Source of the DNA: Saccharomonospora amisosensis
Lineage (GTDB): Bacteria > Actinomycetota > Actinomycetes > Mycobacteriales > Pseudonocardiaceae
DNA length: 64,000 nt
Reading direction: 5' to 3'
Assembly: GCF_011761185.1 (NCBI RefSeq)
Contig: NZ_JAAOYM010000001.1
Location: 558,001 to 622,000 of the forward strand
Positions 50,186 to 58,851 of this stretch are shown here, in pieces (positions within the stretch are counted from its first letter, which is position 1; every line of letters starts with the position of its first letter). A program made the translations under genes and the position numbers. The notes below the pieces were generated by a model. The model was not told the origin of the DNA. It made no database searches and saw nothing but the letters and a program-made list of their open reading frames with translations.

Positions 50186-50761
50186 TTAACTCCTGTTGCT
50201 GGCGGTAACCACGTTGGCAACTGGGCAGTTGCCCTCGCTACGGCCACACGCGGCGAAGTCGCAGAGGCGACACAGCCAAGGCTGTGGACGGTCGTTGGTG
50301 CGGGCGGAGCGTTCCTCGGCTCTGGCGAGGGTCACTGTGGTCAGCATCGTGTCCAGCGCTGCCGCAAGATTGTCGACCTCCTCCTGTGACAACGCGGACA
50401 GTGTGCTCGCCAGTGACTTCTCGCGCGTTTGAAGTATCCGTGCCGCCGTGCGCCTGCCACGCCGGGTCAGGACAACGGAGACAGCCCGCCCGTCCTGTGC
50501 TCCGACGCGCTCGACGAGACCTTCGGCGGCGAGGCGGTCGACGAGGCGGACGGTGCCCGAGTGAGTCAGGCCGAGCACGGAGCTCAGCTGCGTTACCGAT
50601 CCGCCGTCGAGGAATTCGTGCATCGCGGCGAGGGCGGCCGGTGCCGACGGGCCGAGCATCGCAATCGCTTCGACGGCGGTGTTCATCCGGTCGGCGACCA
50701 CGAGGCTCAAGGCGCCAAGGACGTTGGCTGCGTGCTGGCGGCTTGACATGGTTTGCGACAT
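50186..50761 (-). CDS. MarR-family regulator with C-terminal cysteine cluster
   Basis: This is a 191-residue protein. The winged helix carries GSVTQLSSVLGLTHSGTVRLVDRLAAEGLVERVGAQDGRAVSVVLTRRG. The C-terminus contains CRLCDFAACGRSEGNC, four cysteines spaced as C-x2-C-x4-C-x6-C, which could bind zinc or sense oxidation. The start is 17 bases from the divergent VOC gene, so the two share a very short promoter region. It is likely to repress the VOC-YdeI genes. Confidence 0.85.
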   Translation of the reverse strand: MSQTMSSRQHAANVLGALSLVVADRMNTAVEAIAMLGPSAPAALAAMHEFLDGGSVTQLSSVLGLTHSGTVRLVDRLAAEGLVERVGAQDGRAVSVVLTRRGRRTAARILQTREKSLASTLSALSQEEVDNLAAALDTMLTTVTLARAEERSARTNDRPQPWLCRLCDFAACGRSEGNCPVANVVTASNRS

Positions 50762-50778
50762 GGCTCTAGTTTATATGT

Positions 50779-51183
50779 ATGAGTCACACACAGTCTACGG
50801 CGGAACACAGGAAGGCGACGGCGACGCTGTCGATGGTCAACATCGACAGCGCCGACCCAGCGAGGCTGGCGCGGTTCTACGCGGCCGCACTGGGTTGGGA
50901 GGTCACCTACAGCGACGACAGTTACGGGATGATCGAAGGCAACGGCATCAAGATCGGCTTCGGCAAGGTCGAAGGATTCCGGCCGCAGTGGCCTGATGAG
51001 GCTGGCGGCAAACGCTTCCACCTCGACCTGCAGGTGGCCGATCTCGACGAGGCGGCCGAGAGCCTGTGCGCGATCGGAGCCAGTCAACCTGACTTCCAAC
51101 CCGGTGCAGGCCGCTGGCGGGTGCTGCTCGATCCCGACGGCCAACCGTTTTGCCTGAGTCCGCGTCCAGCGGCCACACCGTAG
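50779..51183 (+). CDS. VOC family (glyoxalase-like) protein
   Basis: This 134-residue protein is a small VOC-fold member. ATLSMVNIDSADPARLARFYAAALGWEVTY is the first beta-alpha-beta module, and KRFHLDLQVADLDEAAESLCAIGA with WRVLLDPDGQPFCLSP the second. Metal-type His and Glu positions are only partly kept. The gene follows the divergent MarR start and precedes the YdeI gene by nine bases. It may bind or detoxify a small electrophile. Confidence 0.85.
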   Translation: MSHTQSTAEHRKATATLSMVNIDSADPARLARFYAAALGWEVTYSDDSYGMIEGNGIKIGFGKVEGFRPQWPDEAGGKRFHLDLQVADLDEAAESLCAIGASQPDFQPGAGRWRVLLDPDGQPFCLSPRPAATP

Positions 51184-51192
51184 CGCCGCGCC

Positions 51193-51789
51193 GTGTCCGA
51201 TCTCGCGGAGCTTCTTGTCCAGGACGCCGAGGCGTGGCGCGCCTGGTTGGACAGCCATCACGCCGACCACCCTGGGGTCTGGCTGGTGCTGCACAAGAAG
51301 GGCGGTCAGACGACGGCCCTGACCTATGCGCAAGCGCTTGACGAGGCGCTGTGCTTCGGCTGGATCGACGGGCAGATCGCTCGACGTGACGACGACAGCT
51401 ACCGCCAGCGCTTCACCCCCCGTCGACCGAACAGCCCTTGGTCCGCGCGAAACGTCGAACACGTCACCCGCCTCACCAAGGCCGGACGGATGCAGCCAGC
51501 CGGAATCGCGGCCGTCGAGGCGGCCAAGGCGCAAGGACGGTGGCAAGCGGCCTACCGCGGGCAGGCCGACATGCAGACCCCGCCCGACCTAGCTCAGGCG
51601 CTGGCGGCCAATCCCGCCGCAGCCGCGACGTTCGACCAGTTGGACGCGGCCAACCGCTACGCCATCGTCTACCGACTCAACGCCGTCAAGCGCCCGACGA
51701 CCAGGGACCGCAAGCTGGCCGAGTACGTCGACATGCTCGCTCGCGGCGAATCCATCCATCCCCGCAAGCCCCGCAAGGACCGTCGGTGA
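51193..51789 (+). CDS. YdeI/OmpD-associated family protein
   Basis: This is a 198-residue protein. EAWRAWLDSHHADHPGVWLVLHKKGGQTTALTYAQALDEALCFGWIDGQIARRDDDSYRQRFTPRRPNSPWSARN is the characteristic core of the YdeI/OmdA family. It ends in a basic tail (HPRKPRKDRR). Family members are small soluble proteins linked to resistance to cationic peptides; the mechanism is unclear. It shares an operon with the VOC gene. Confidence 0.85.
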   Translation: MSDLAELLVQDAEAWRAWLDSHHADHPGVWLVLHKKGGQTTALTYAQALDEALCFGWIDGQIARRDDDSYRQRFTPRRPNSPWSARNVEHVTRLTKAGRMQPAGIAAVEAAKAQGRWQAAYRGQADMQTPPDLAQALAANPAAAATFDQLDAANRYAIVYRLNAVKRPTTRDRKLAEYVDMLARGESIHPRKPRKDRR

Positions 51790-51924
51790 CTGCTCCCGTC
51801 CCGCCCGGCGCCGAAGGCACACCGCAACCGGGTGGTTGTTGCTGCCGTACCGATTGAAGTCCTCGGCGATCGCCTCGCGATGGGGCGCACGGAACTGGCG
51901 GGCGCCCGTCGTCATCCCCCATGG
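51790..51924. other. Intergenic stretch before the second IS end
   Basis: On the minus strand a fragment reading ARQFRAPHREAIAEDFNRYG is open, with no start or family recognised; it may be a remnant. Otherwise nothing is seen. Confidence 0.3.
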
Positions 51925-52050
51925 CGGCTCTTCCCGGTTGAGGCTGTAGATCCAGGTGGCGCGTCGGTGCCGGGGTAGGGGTCGAGGTCTTCCGAGGGTG
52001 GCGGTTCTCACTCTCACCATCTGGAAGACCTCGACGTGCCCGACGCTACC
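51925..52050 (+). mobile_element. Second ISL3-like IS end, direct repeat of the one at 49.7 kb
   Basis: It begins CGGCTCTTCCCGG and shares GTAGATCC, GGCGCGTCGG and GAAGACCTCGA with the copy at 49712-49830, in the same order and direction. It contains a perfect hairpin: GTCGAGGTCTTCC (51981-51993) with GGAAGACCTCGAC (52023-52035). No transposase follows; the helicase gene stop lies 26 bases further. Confidence 0.6.
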
Positions 52051-52075
52051 TCGCCGCGGTCCGGCCGCTTCCCGG

Positions 52076-53722
52076 CTACAGCGGCCGCAGCAGGTCGTCG
52101 GCGTCGATGATGCGGTAGGCGTAGCCCTGTTCGGTCAGAAAGCGCTGCCGGTGCGCCGCGTAGTCGGTGTCCACGGTGTCGCGCGAGACGACCGAGTAGA
52201 AGTGGGCCTGCCGACCGTCGCCCTTGGGTCGAAGCAGCCTGCCGAGCCGCTGAGCCTCCTCCTGCCGCGAACCGAACGTGCCCGACACCTGGATCGCCAC
52301 CGACGCCTCAGGCAGGTCGATCGAGAAGTTGGCCACCTTCGACACGACCAGCTTGTCCAGCTCGCCACGGCGGAAGGCGTCGAAGAGCTTCTCACGCTCG
52401 GCGTTCCTGGTGGAGCCCTGGATGACCGGAGCGTTCAGTTCGGCGCCGAGTTCCTCCAGTTGGTCCAGGTAGGCGCCGATGACAAGCGTGGGCTCGCCCG
52501 CGTGTCGCTCCACGATCGACTTGATGACGGCCACTTTCGTCCGTGCCGTCGACGCAAGTCGGTAGCGCTCCTCGCTCTCCGCCGTGGCATAGCCAAGCCG
52601 TTCGCTGTCGGTGAGTGTCACCCGGACCTCGACGCACTCGGCGGGCGCGATCCAGCCTTGCTGCTCGATGTCGCGCCACGGTACATCGAAGCGCTTGGGC
52701 CCGATCAGCGAGAACACGTCGCCCTCGCGGCCGTCCTCGCGCACCAGCGTCGCCGTGAGCCCCAGCCGCCTTCGCGACTGCAGGTCCGCCGTCATCCGGA
52801 AAACCGGTGCGGGCAGCAGGTGCACCTCGTCGTAGATGATCAGCCCCCAGTCGCGGGAGTCGAACAGTTCCAGATGCCGGTACTCACCCCTGGTCTTGCG
52901 CGTGACGACCTGGTAGGTCGCGATGGTGACCGGTCGGATCTCCTTCTTCTCTCCGGAGTATTCGCCGATCTCGTCCTCGGTCAGCGACGTGCGGGCGACG
53001 AGTTCACGCTTCCACTGCCTGCCCGCGACCGTGTTGGTCACCAGGATCAGCGTCGTTGCCTGAGCCTGCGCCATCGCGGCCGCACCGACGAGCGTCTTGC
53101 CCGCGCCGCACGGCAGCACGACCACACCCGAGCCGCCGGCCCAGAACGCCTGCGTGGCGTCGCGCTGGTAGCCGCGCAACGCCCAGCCGTCCTCGGCAAG
53201 CGAGATCGGGTGCGACTCCCCGTCGACGTACCCGGCGAGGTCCTCGGCAGGCCAACCCACCTTCAGCAGTGCCTGCTTGAGCCTGCCGCGCTCGGAGGGG
53301 TGCACCACGACCGTGTCGTCGTCGATGCGTGCGCCAAGCATGGGGCTGATCTTCTTGCTGCGCAGCACCTCTTCCAGCACGGCGCGGTCGGTGGTGGCCA
53401 GCACCAGGCCGTGCGCGGGACTGTTGAGGATCTGCAGCCTGCCGAACCGGCCCATCGTGTCGACGACGTCGATCAGCAGCGGCTGCGGAACCGGGAAGCG
53501 CGAGTACGTGGTAAGCGCGTCTACCACCTGCTCGGCGTCGTGGCCCGCCGCGCGGGCGTTCCACAACGCGAGCGGAGTGACGCGGTAGGTGTGGACGTGC
53601 TCTGGCGCACGCTCCAGTTCGGCGAACGGCGCGATCGCGATGCGGGCGTCCTCCGCCTGCTCGTGGTCGACCTCGAGCAGCACGGTCTTGTCCGACTGGA
53701 CGATCAAGGGGCCATTACTCAC
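52076..53722 (-). CDS. XPB/Rad25-type DNA helicase
   Basis: This is a 548-residue superfamily 2 helicase. The N-terminal 200 residues are a helicase-associated domain typical of bacterial XPB. Walker A is PCGAGKTLVGAAAM, the DEVH box is YDEVHLLPAPVFR, then LTATLVREDG (motif III) and GTFGSRQEEAQRLGRLLRP (motif VI). These match bacterial XPB proteins of actinobacteria, which unwind DNA 3' to 5' and cooperate in repair. GTG at 53722 follows AAGGACG. It is divergent from the sensor kinase gene. Confidence 0.9.
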   Translation of the reverse strand: MSNGPLIVQSDKTVLLEVDHEQAEDARIAIAPFAELERAPEHVHTYRVTPLALWNARAAGHDAEQVVDALTTYSRFPVPQPLLIDVVDTMGRFGRLQILNSPAHGLVLATTDRAVLEEVLRSKKISPMLGARIDDDTVVVHPSERGRLKQALLKVGWPAEDLAGYVDGESHPISLAEDGWALRGYQRDATQAFWAGGSGVVVLPCGAGKTLVGAAAMAQAQATTLILVTNTVAGRQWKRELVARTSLTEDEIGEYSGEKKEIRPVTIATYQVVTRKTRGEYRHLELFDSRDWGLIIYDEVHLLPAPVFRMTADLQSRRRLGLTATLVREDGREGDVFSLIGPKRFDVPWRDIEQQGWIAPAECVEVRVTLTDSERLGYATAESEERYRLASTARTKVAVIKSIVERHAGEPTLVIGAYLDQLEELGAELNAPVIQGSTRNAEREKLFDAFRRGELDKLVVSKVANFSIDLPEASVAIQVSGTFGSRQEEAQRLGRLLRPKGDGRQAHFYSVVSRDTVDTDYAAHRQRFLTEQGYAYRIIDADDLLRPL

Positions 53723-54095
53723 ATCGTCCTTTATACGTCGCCGACGCGACAACGTTGCGGTTCGGGCGGTGGCGAGCAGGTCGCGGGCTTCGCAATACCC
53801 GAATCGGATTCGGGTAGACGGGCAGGCTCATTCTCGCCCAAAAGCCGGGAGTTCGCCCGCGAGCAGCGGAATTGACTCCAGCAGTCGGAGTAGCAGGCCT
53901 AGGCCGGGCGGAATCGGCCGCGAAATCTGGAGGTGGTTTTCGCCATTGTGGTGGAGTCGGCACTGGCGGTGCCAATACCATCGGCGGCAATCGTGCTGAA
54001 TCTGCGGGCGTCTTCTGGGGCACGGCGGTGTGTCGCTACTCTCGAGTCGTTTCTGGGGACGTGCCCCCTGACTGCGGTTCGACAAAGGAAGCCAG
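53723..54095. other. Divergent intergenic region, no gene recognised
   Basis: These 373 bases between two divergent genes hold both promoters. The one clear feature is a perfect 21-bp palindrome at 53796-53816, listed separately. Confidence 0.5.
53796..53816. promoter_or_regulatory. Perfect 10+1+10 palindrome in the divergent promoter region
   Basis: TACCCGAATC and GATTCGGGTA flank a single G. It lies 74 bases upstream of the helicase start and 280 bases before the sensor kinase. Symmetry and place suggest an operator or a small hairpin. The cognate protein is unknown. Confidence 0.55.
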
Positions 54096-56621
54096 GTGAC
54101 CCGTCGCAGCGAGCGTCCCCCTGCTGGTGGCGCGGCGGAGCATCGACACGTGGGGGGCCGGTGGTGGCTTCGCAACTGGCGACTGCGCACCAAACTGATC
54201 GTGGTGCTGGTGGTGCCGACCCTCGCCGTGGTGGCGCTACTGGGCCTGCGGGCCATGGCGGACCTGCAGCGTGCCAGCCGGTTCGCCGAAGGTGCCGAGC
54301 GAGTACGCGTGGACAGCACGGTCGCCGACCTCGTACATGAACTGCAGCGCGAACGGGATCTCACCGTCGGCTACGTCGCCGCGGGGCGCACCGGCGACAC
54401 CGACGAGATGGCGCGGCAACGAGAGCGAGTGGACGCCACCGCCGGTGTGTTCGAGCGCACACTGGTCGCTTCGGCTCCATCGCTTTCGGTGCGGGCCACC
54501 GCGAGCTTCGAGCGGATGCGCGACCGGCTCGACGTGCTCACCGAACTTCGCTATGCGGGCCAGCACTCCCGGCAGCCGTCCGACGCGGTGGCGCACTCCT
54601 ACAGCGAGCTGATCTCCGGGTTGCTCGACGAAGGCGACCAGGCGGCCGCCAACGTGGTGGACGACACGTTGGTCCGCACCCGACTCGCGGGCGGGGCGCT
54701 GGCCCGAGTCAAGGAGCAACTGTCGGTGAGAAGGGCACTCGTCGCCGAGGCGCTTGAGCGGGGCAGTGTGCCGCCGGACACCGAACGCGCGTTGCTGGCC
54801 GCCGCGACGATGCTGCAAGCGTCCCGCGAGGAGTTCCTGAAGTACGCCACCCCTGGGCAGCGAGGTGACTACGCCGACACCGTGATCGGTCCGGAGGTGG
54901 ATGCCGCCAACGACATGGCCGACTCGGTGCTGGCGAGCGCGCGGTCAGGAGCAGACCTCACCGAACTGTCGGCCCCGGCCTGGGACGAGGCCTCGACCAC
55001 CACGGTGGACTTGGTCAAGCGGGTGCAGGACCACCTGCTCATCGGCATCCAGCAGCGCTCCGACGCACTCGCCGCGCAGGCCAGGCGCTCCGCGGTGAAG
55101 GACTCCGGAATCGTGCTCGGGGTGCTGCTCGGCGCGGGATTGCTCACCGTGGTGATCGCCAGGTCGCTGCTGCGGCCACTGCGGACTCTGCGGTCGAGCG
55201 CTCTGGAAGTGGCGAAGTACCGGCTGCCCGAGGCCGTGCAGGACATCCTCGCCGATCCGAACCCGCGCCCTGAGATCACCTACAGCAGGAAGATCGAGCC
55301 CGTTCCGGTGTTCACAAGGGAAGAACTCGGACAGGTCGCACGGGCCTTCGACGCTGTACACGGGCAAGCGGTGCGGCTGGCGGGTGAGCAGGCGTTGCTG
55401 CGCGAGAACGTCAACTCGATGTTCGTCAATCTGTCCCGGCGCAGTCAGGACCTGGTGGAACGCCAACTGTCGGTGCTGGACCGCATGGAGCAACACGAGC
55501 AGGACCCTGACATTCTCGGCGGGCTGTTCGAACTCGATCACCTCGCGACGAGGATGCGGCGCAACAGCGAGAACCTGCTGGTGCTCGCCGGGCAGGACGC
55601 GGGGCGGCCACTGCCCGAGTCCGTGCCCGCGGACGAGGTCATCGGTGCGGCGCTCTCGGAGGTCGAGCACTACCGCCGGGTCCAGGTGGGGACACCGCCT
55701 AGCGTGGCCGTTCACGGTGAGGCAGTGAGCGATGTCGTCCACGTGATCTCGGAGTTGCTGGAGAACGCCACCGAGTACTCCGGCCCGCGGGCTTCGGTGT
55801 CCGTGGTCAGCACGGTGACCGCGCACGGCGAGTGGCGCATCGACATCACCGACCACGGACCTGGCATGCCGGAGGTCGAGATCCGCAGGGCCAACGCGCG
55901 GCTCGCGGAACCGCCCGCGGTCGACGTAGAGGTCTCCCGGCGGATGGGGCTCTACGTCGTCGCGAGACTTGCCGCGCGGCACCACATCCGGGTGTGGCTG
56001 GCGACAGCCGACGGTGGGGGTATCACCGCGAGCGTGGTGGTGCCCGCGACTCTCGTGGAGTTCGTGTCGCCGCTGCCACCCGGCGTGGTGGACCCCGCTC
56101 CGATCGCACCGATCCAGCAGCCGCAGCCGGCCCGGGCAGCGCGATCGGAAGCGTTGCCGGTACCGCCGCCACGTCCGGTGCCGGGCCCCGAACCGGAACT
56201 TGAGCAGGAAGGCGAGCTGGAACCCGAACCCGAACCGGCGCCGGTGTCGTGGCCGCGGGGTGAGCGGTACGGCGACCACCCCTGGCCCGAACCGGCACCA
56301 GCGGGGCGACACGCCTACCGGGGCGCCCAGGTACCGGACCCGGCGGATGCCGACACCCTGCCGTCGTGGCCCGTCGACGACGGCGACCAGCCCGGGGAGT
56401 ATCGCCACCCGCTGGAGGAGGACACCCCCACCGACCGGATGCCTGCCTACCAGGCCGCGCTGTCGCAGTGGTTCCGCACCGGACCCGGCAGGAATTCCGC
56501 GGCGCGCTCAGCAGAGGGGCAACGGCACACCAGGGTCAGCCGCGCACCCGAGGACGTGAGGGCGAGGATGACCCGGCTGCAAATCGGAGTCAGGCGAGGA
56601 CGCGAGGACCGCGCGGACTGA
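54096..56621 (+). CDS. Sensor histidine kinase-like protein with nitrate/nitrite-sensing (NIT) domain, CvnA-like
   Basis: This is an 841-residue membrane protein. TM1 (residues 33-50, TKLIVVLVVPTLAVVALLG) and TM2 (about 335-355, GIVLGVLLGAGLLTVVIA) enclose a helical NIT-type sensor domain. HAMP follows, then an atypical His-containing dimer region (FELDHLATRMRRNSENLLVLAG) and an ATPase domain (VHVISELLENATEYSGP, DITDHGPGMP, MGLYVVARLAARH). The last 200 residues are low-complexity and Pro/Glu-rich. This is the first protein of actinobacterial conservons. The usual roadblock, DUF742 and GTPase genes are missing here. Confidence 0.85.
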   Translation: MTRRSERPPAGGAAEHRHVGGRWWLRNWRLRTKLIVVLVVPTLAVVALLGLRAMADLQRASRFAEGAERVRVDSTVADLVHELQRERDLTVGYVAAGRTGDTDEMARQRERVDATAGVFERTLVASAPSLSVRATASFERMRDRLDVLTELRYAGQHSRQPSDAVAHSYSELISGLLDEGDQAAANVVDDTLVRTRLAGGALARVKEQLSVRRALVAEALERGSVPPDTERALLAAATMLQASREEFLKYATPGQRGDYADTVIGPEVDAANDMADSVLASARSGADLTELSAPAWDEASTTTVDLVKRVQDHLLIGIQQRSDALAAQARRSAVKDSGIVLGVLLGAGLLTVVIARSLLRPLRTLRSSALEVAKYRLPEAVQDILADPNPRPEITYSRKIEPVPVFTREELGQVARAFDAVHGQAVRLAGEQALLRENVNSMFVNLSRRSQDLVERQLSVLDRMEQHEQDPDILGGLFELDHLATRMRRNSENLLVLAGQDAGRPLPESVPADEVIGAALSEVEHYRRVQVGTPPSVAVHGEAVSDVVHVISELLENATEYSGPRASVSVVSTVTAHGEWRIDITDHGPGMPEVEIRRANARLAEPPAVDVEVSRRMGLYVVARLAARHHIRVWLATADGGGITASVVVPATLVEFVSPLPPGVVDPAPIAPIQQPQPARAARSEALPVPPPRPVPGPEPELEQEGELEPEPEPAPVSWPRGERYGDHPWPEPAPAGRHAYRGAQVPDPADADTLPSWPVDDGDQPGEYRHPLEEDTPTDRMPAYQAALSQWFRTGPGRNSAARSAEGQRHTRVSRAPEDVRARMTRLQIGVRRGREDRAD

Positions 56622-56793
56622 GCGTTGGGGGAAGCCACCGCGACGGCGGCGACGGCAATGCCCATCACCGCCCATCACCGGCGGCGAGTCGGCCCGTACC
56701 GCACGTGAGCGCCGGGTGGTGACGGCCATAGCGGGATCATCACGATCGCGCCGCGGCTTCCGAGGCGAGGGGCTGAGCGGATAGCGTGCAAGC

Positions 56794-58374
56794 ATGGGAT
56801 CGGTACGCGATGTCACGCGAGACCTGCTGCGTGAATACGGACTCACCACCGTTTTCGGGAACCCGGGCACCACCGAGATCCCGTTTCTGACCGACTGGCC
56901 CTCCGACTTCCGGTACGTGTTGGGGCTGCAGGAGTCGGTGGTGGTCGCGATGGCCGACGGCTACGCGCAGGCCACCAGGCGGCCGGTGCTGGTGAACCTG
57001 CACTCCGCGGGCGGTGTCGGACACGCACTCGGCAGCCTCTACACCGCGCACCGCAACCGATCGCCGCTGATCATCATGGCGGGCCAGCAGACCCGGTCGC
57101 TGTTGCTGGAGGACCCGTTCCTCGGCGCCACGGACGCCGCGGAGTTCCCCAAGCCCTACGTGAAGTGGAGCAGCGAGCCTGCCCGCGCGCAGGACGTGCC
57201 CGCCGCGCTGGCACGCGCGTATCACACGGCTGCCCAACCGCCTTACGGCCCGGTGTTCGTCTCCGTTCCCGCCGACGACTGGGACAGCGAGTCCGCTCCG
57301 GTCGCGGCCAGGCGCGCGCTCGCGGGGTTCGCCCCCGACCCGGAAGCGCTGGCCGAGTTGGCCGATGCGTTGTCGGCCAGCGTTTCACCCGCGATCGTGG
57401 TCGGCGCCGCAGTGGACCAGGACGGCGCGGTCGACGATGTGGTCGCACTCGCCGAGAAGGTGAAGGCGGGGGTGTACGTCAGCCCGATGTCGGGCCGATG
57501 CTCCTTCCCCGAGGACCATCCGCTGTTCCTCGGCTTCCTGACGCCCGAACGCATCGCGCTGGCGCAGTCCCTGGCCGGGCACGATCTGGTGGTCGTCCTC
57601 GGCGCACCCGCGTTCACCTACCACGTCTACCGTGGCGAGCCGGACATCGCGCTGCCACCGATGTTCGTGGTCAGTGACGACGAGCAGGTACTGGCGAGGG
57701 CGCCGTACGGAACCGGTATCCGGTCGACGACCAAGCCTGCCGTGACCCAGCTCGCGGCCGCCGTTTCGGGTTCTCGTGCCGCCGCTCCCGCGCCACTGGA
57801 GCGCCCGCCGCGACCGGCGCAGCAGACTCCGGTGTCCGGCGGCTACGTCTACAGCGTGCTCGCCGAATTGCTGCCGTCCGACGCGATCGTGGTGGAGGAG
57901 GCGCCCAGTCATCGCAACGTGCTGCACGACCACCTGCCGATCACCGCTCGTGACACCGGTTTCCTCGCCGCCGCGAGCGGCACGCTCGGTTGGGCGGTTC
58001 CCGCCGCTGTGGGAGCCGCCATCGCCAGGCCGGGGCGCAAGGTGGTGTGCGTTGTCGGCGATGGTTCGAGCATGTACAGCATCCAGGCACTGTGGACAGC
58101 GGCGGTGGAACAGGCGCCGGTGACGTTCGTGATCCTGGACAACACCCAGTACGCGGCGGTGCGCATCCTTGGGGAGGCGATGGGCGGCCAGAAGTTGCCC
58201 GGCGTTGATCTCGGCGGAATCGACTTCGGCGCACTCGCGTCCGGGATGGGTTGCTCCGCCTACAAGGCCGAGCGGCCGGACGAACTCAAGCCCGCGCTCG
58301 GTGCGGCACTGGCCGACCCTCGCCCGAGCCTCGTGCACGTTCGGGTAGACCCCAGCCCGGAGCGGATCTACTGA
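56794..58374 (+). CDS. mdlC: Benzoylformate decarboxylase
   Basis: This 526-residue ThDP enzyme converts benzoylformate to benzaldehyde and CO2. Motifs are FGNPGTTEIPFL (residues about 21-32), LQESVVVAMADGYAQAT (cofactor Glu), VNLHSAGGVGHALGSL (catalytic His region), VVCVVGDGSSMYSIQALWTA (ThDP-binding GDG...) and FVILDNTQYAAVRIL. In the Pseudomonas enzyme the position of Thr26 is Ser. It stands alone without a mandelate pathway, so the physiological substrate may differ. It starts 172 bases after the sensor kinase. Confidence 0.85.
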   Translation: MGSVRDVTRDLLREYGLTTVFGNPGTTEIPFLTDWPSDFRYVLGLQESVVVAMADGYAQATRRPVLVNLHSAGGVGHALGSLYTAHRNRSPLIIMAGQQTRSLLLEDPFLGATDAAEFPKPYVKWSSEPARAQDVPAALARAYHTAAQPPYGPVFVSVPADDWDSESAPVAARRALAGFAPDPEALAELADALSASVSPAIVVGAAVDQDGAVDDVVALAEKVKAGVYVSPMSGRCSFPEDHPLFLGFLTPERIALAQSLAGHDLVVVLGAPAFTYHVYRGEPDIALPPMFVVSDDEQVLARAPYGTGIRSTTKPAVTQLAAAVSGSRAAAPAPLERPPRPAQQTPVSGGYVYSVLAELLPSDAIVVEEAPSHRNVLHDHLPITARDTGFLAAASGTLGWAVPAAVGAAIARPGRKVVCVVGDGSSMYSIQALWTAAVEQAPVTFVILDNTQYAAVRILGEAMGGQKLPGVDLGGIDFGALASGMGCSAYKAERPDELKPALGAALADPRPSLVHVRVDPSPERIY

Positions 58375-58507
58375 CCGAGGCGGTTTCCGGGCCTGCGGCT
58401 ACCTCGCCGACTCATCGCGCGCACGCGATGAGTTCTGCCGCCTCGCGAAGTCAACACTTCCGACGGGACTGACGTGGTCAACTGACCTCGCGCGGAAGGG
58501 CGGTGTC

Positions 58508-58831
58508 ATGGCGAAGTTCGTGGCGATCGGATACGGCGATCGGGAGGGTTACGAGCGGACCGACCCCCGGCTGCGAGACGATGCGCACGCGCACGACCAG
58601 CGGCTGCGGGACAACGGCGTGCTCATCGGGATCGCGGGGACGGCAGTGCAGGTGCGCAACCACGCCGCGGAGGGGGTCGAGACGGAAACCGGCCCGTTCC
58701 TGCGGTCCTCGCTGCCCTTGGCCGGGTTCTCGGTGTTAGCAGCGGCGACGATCGCGGAAGCCGTCGAGTTGGTCGCGCACACACCGTGCGCCGTCGCCCA
58801 CGGTGTCGTCGAGGTCTGGCCGCTCGAGTAG
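58508..58831 (+). CDS. YCII-related domain protein
   Basis: This is a 107-residue protein with the alpha-beta YCII fold: AKFVAIGYGDREGYERTDP at the N-terminus, HAHDQRLRDNGVLIGIAG (His-Asp region typical of YCII) and ETGPFLRSSLPLAGFSVLAAATIAEAVELVAHTPCA. Some members form complexes in stress-related regulation. Function unknown; the neighbours give no clear clue. Confidence 0.82.
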   Translation: MAKFVAIGYGDREGYERTDPRLRDDAHAHDQRLRDNGVLIGIAGTAVQVRNHAAEGVETETGPFLRSSLPLAGFSVLAAATIAEAVELVAHTPCAVAHGVVEVWPLE

Positions 58832-58851
58832 CCACCAACAGGGGCTGGTTG

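Noticed and set aside
51956-53875. 639-codon plus-strand frame antisense to the XPB helicase
   Set aside because: It has no recognisable domain, while the opposite strand carries all helicase motifs; it is a shadow frame.
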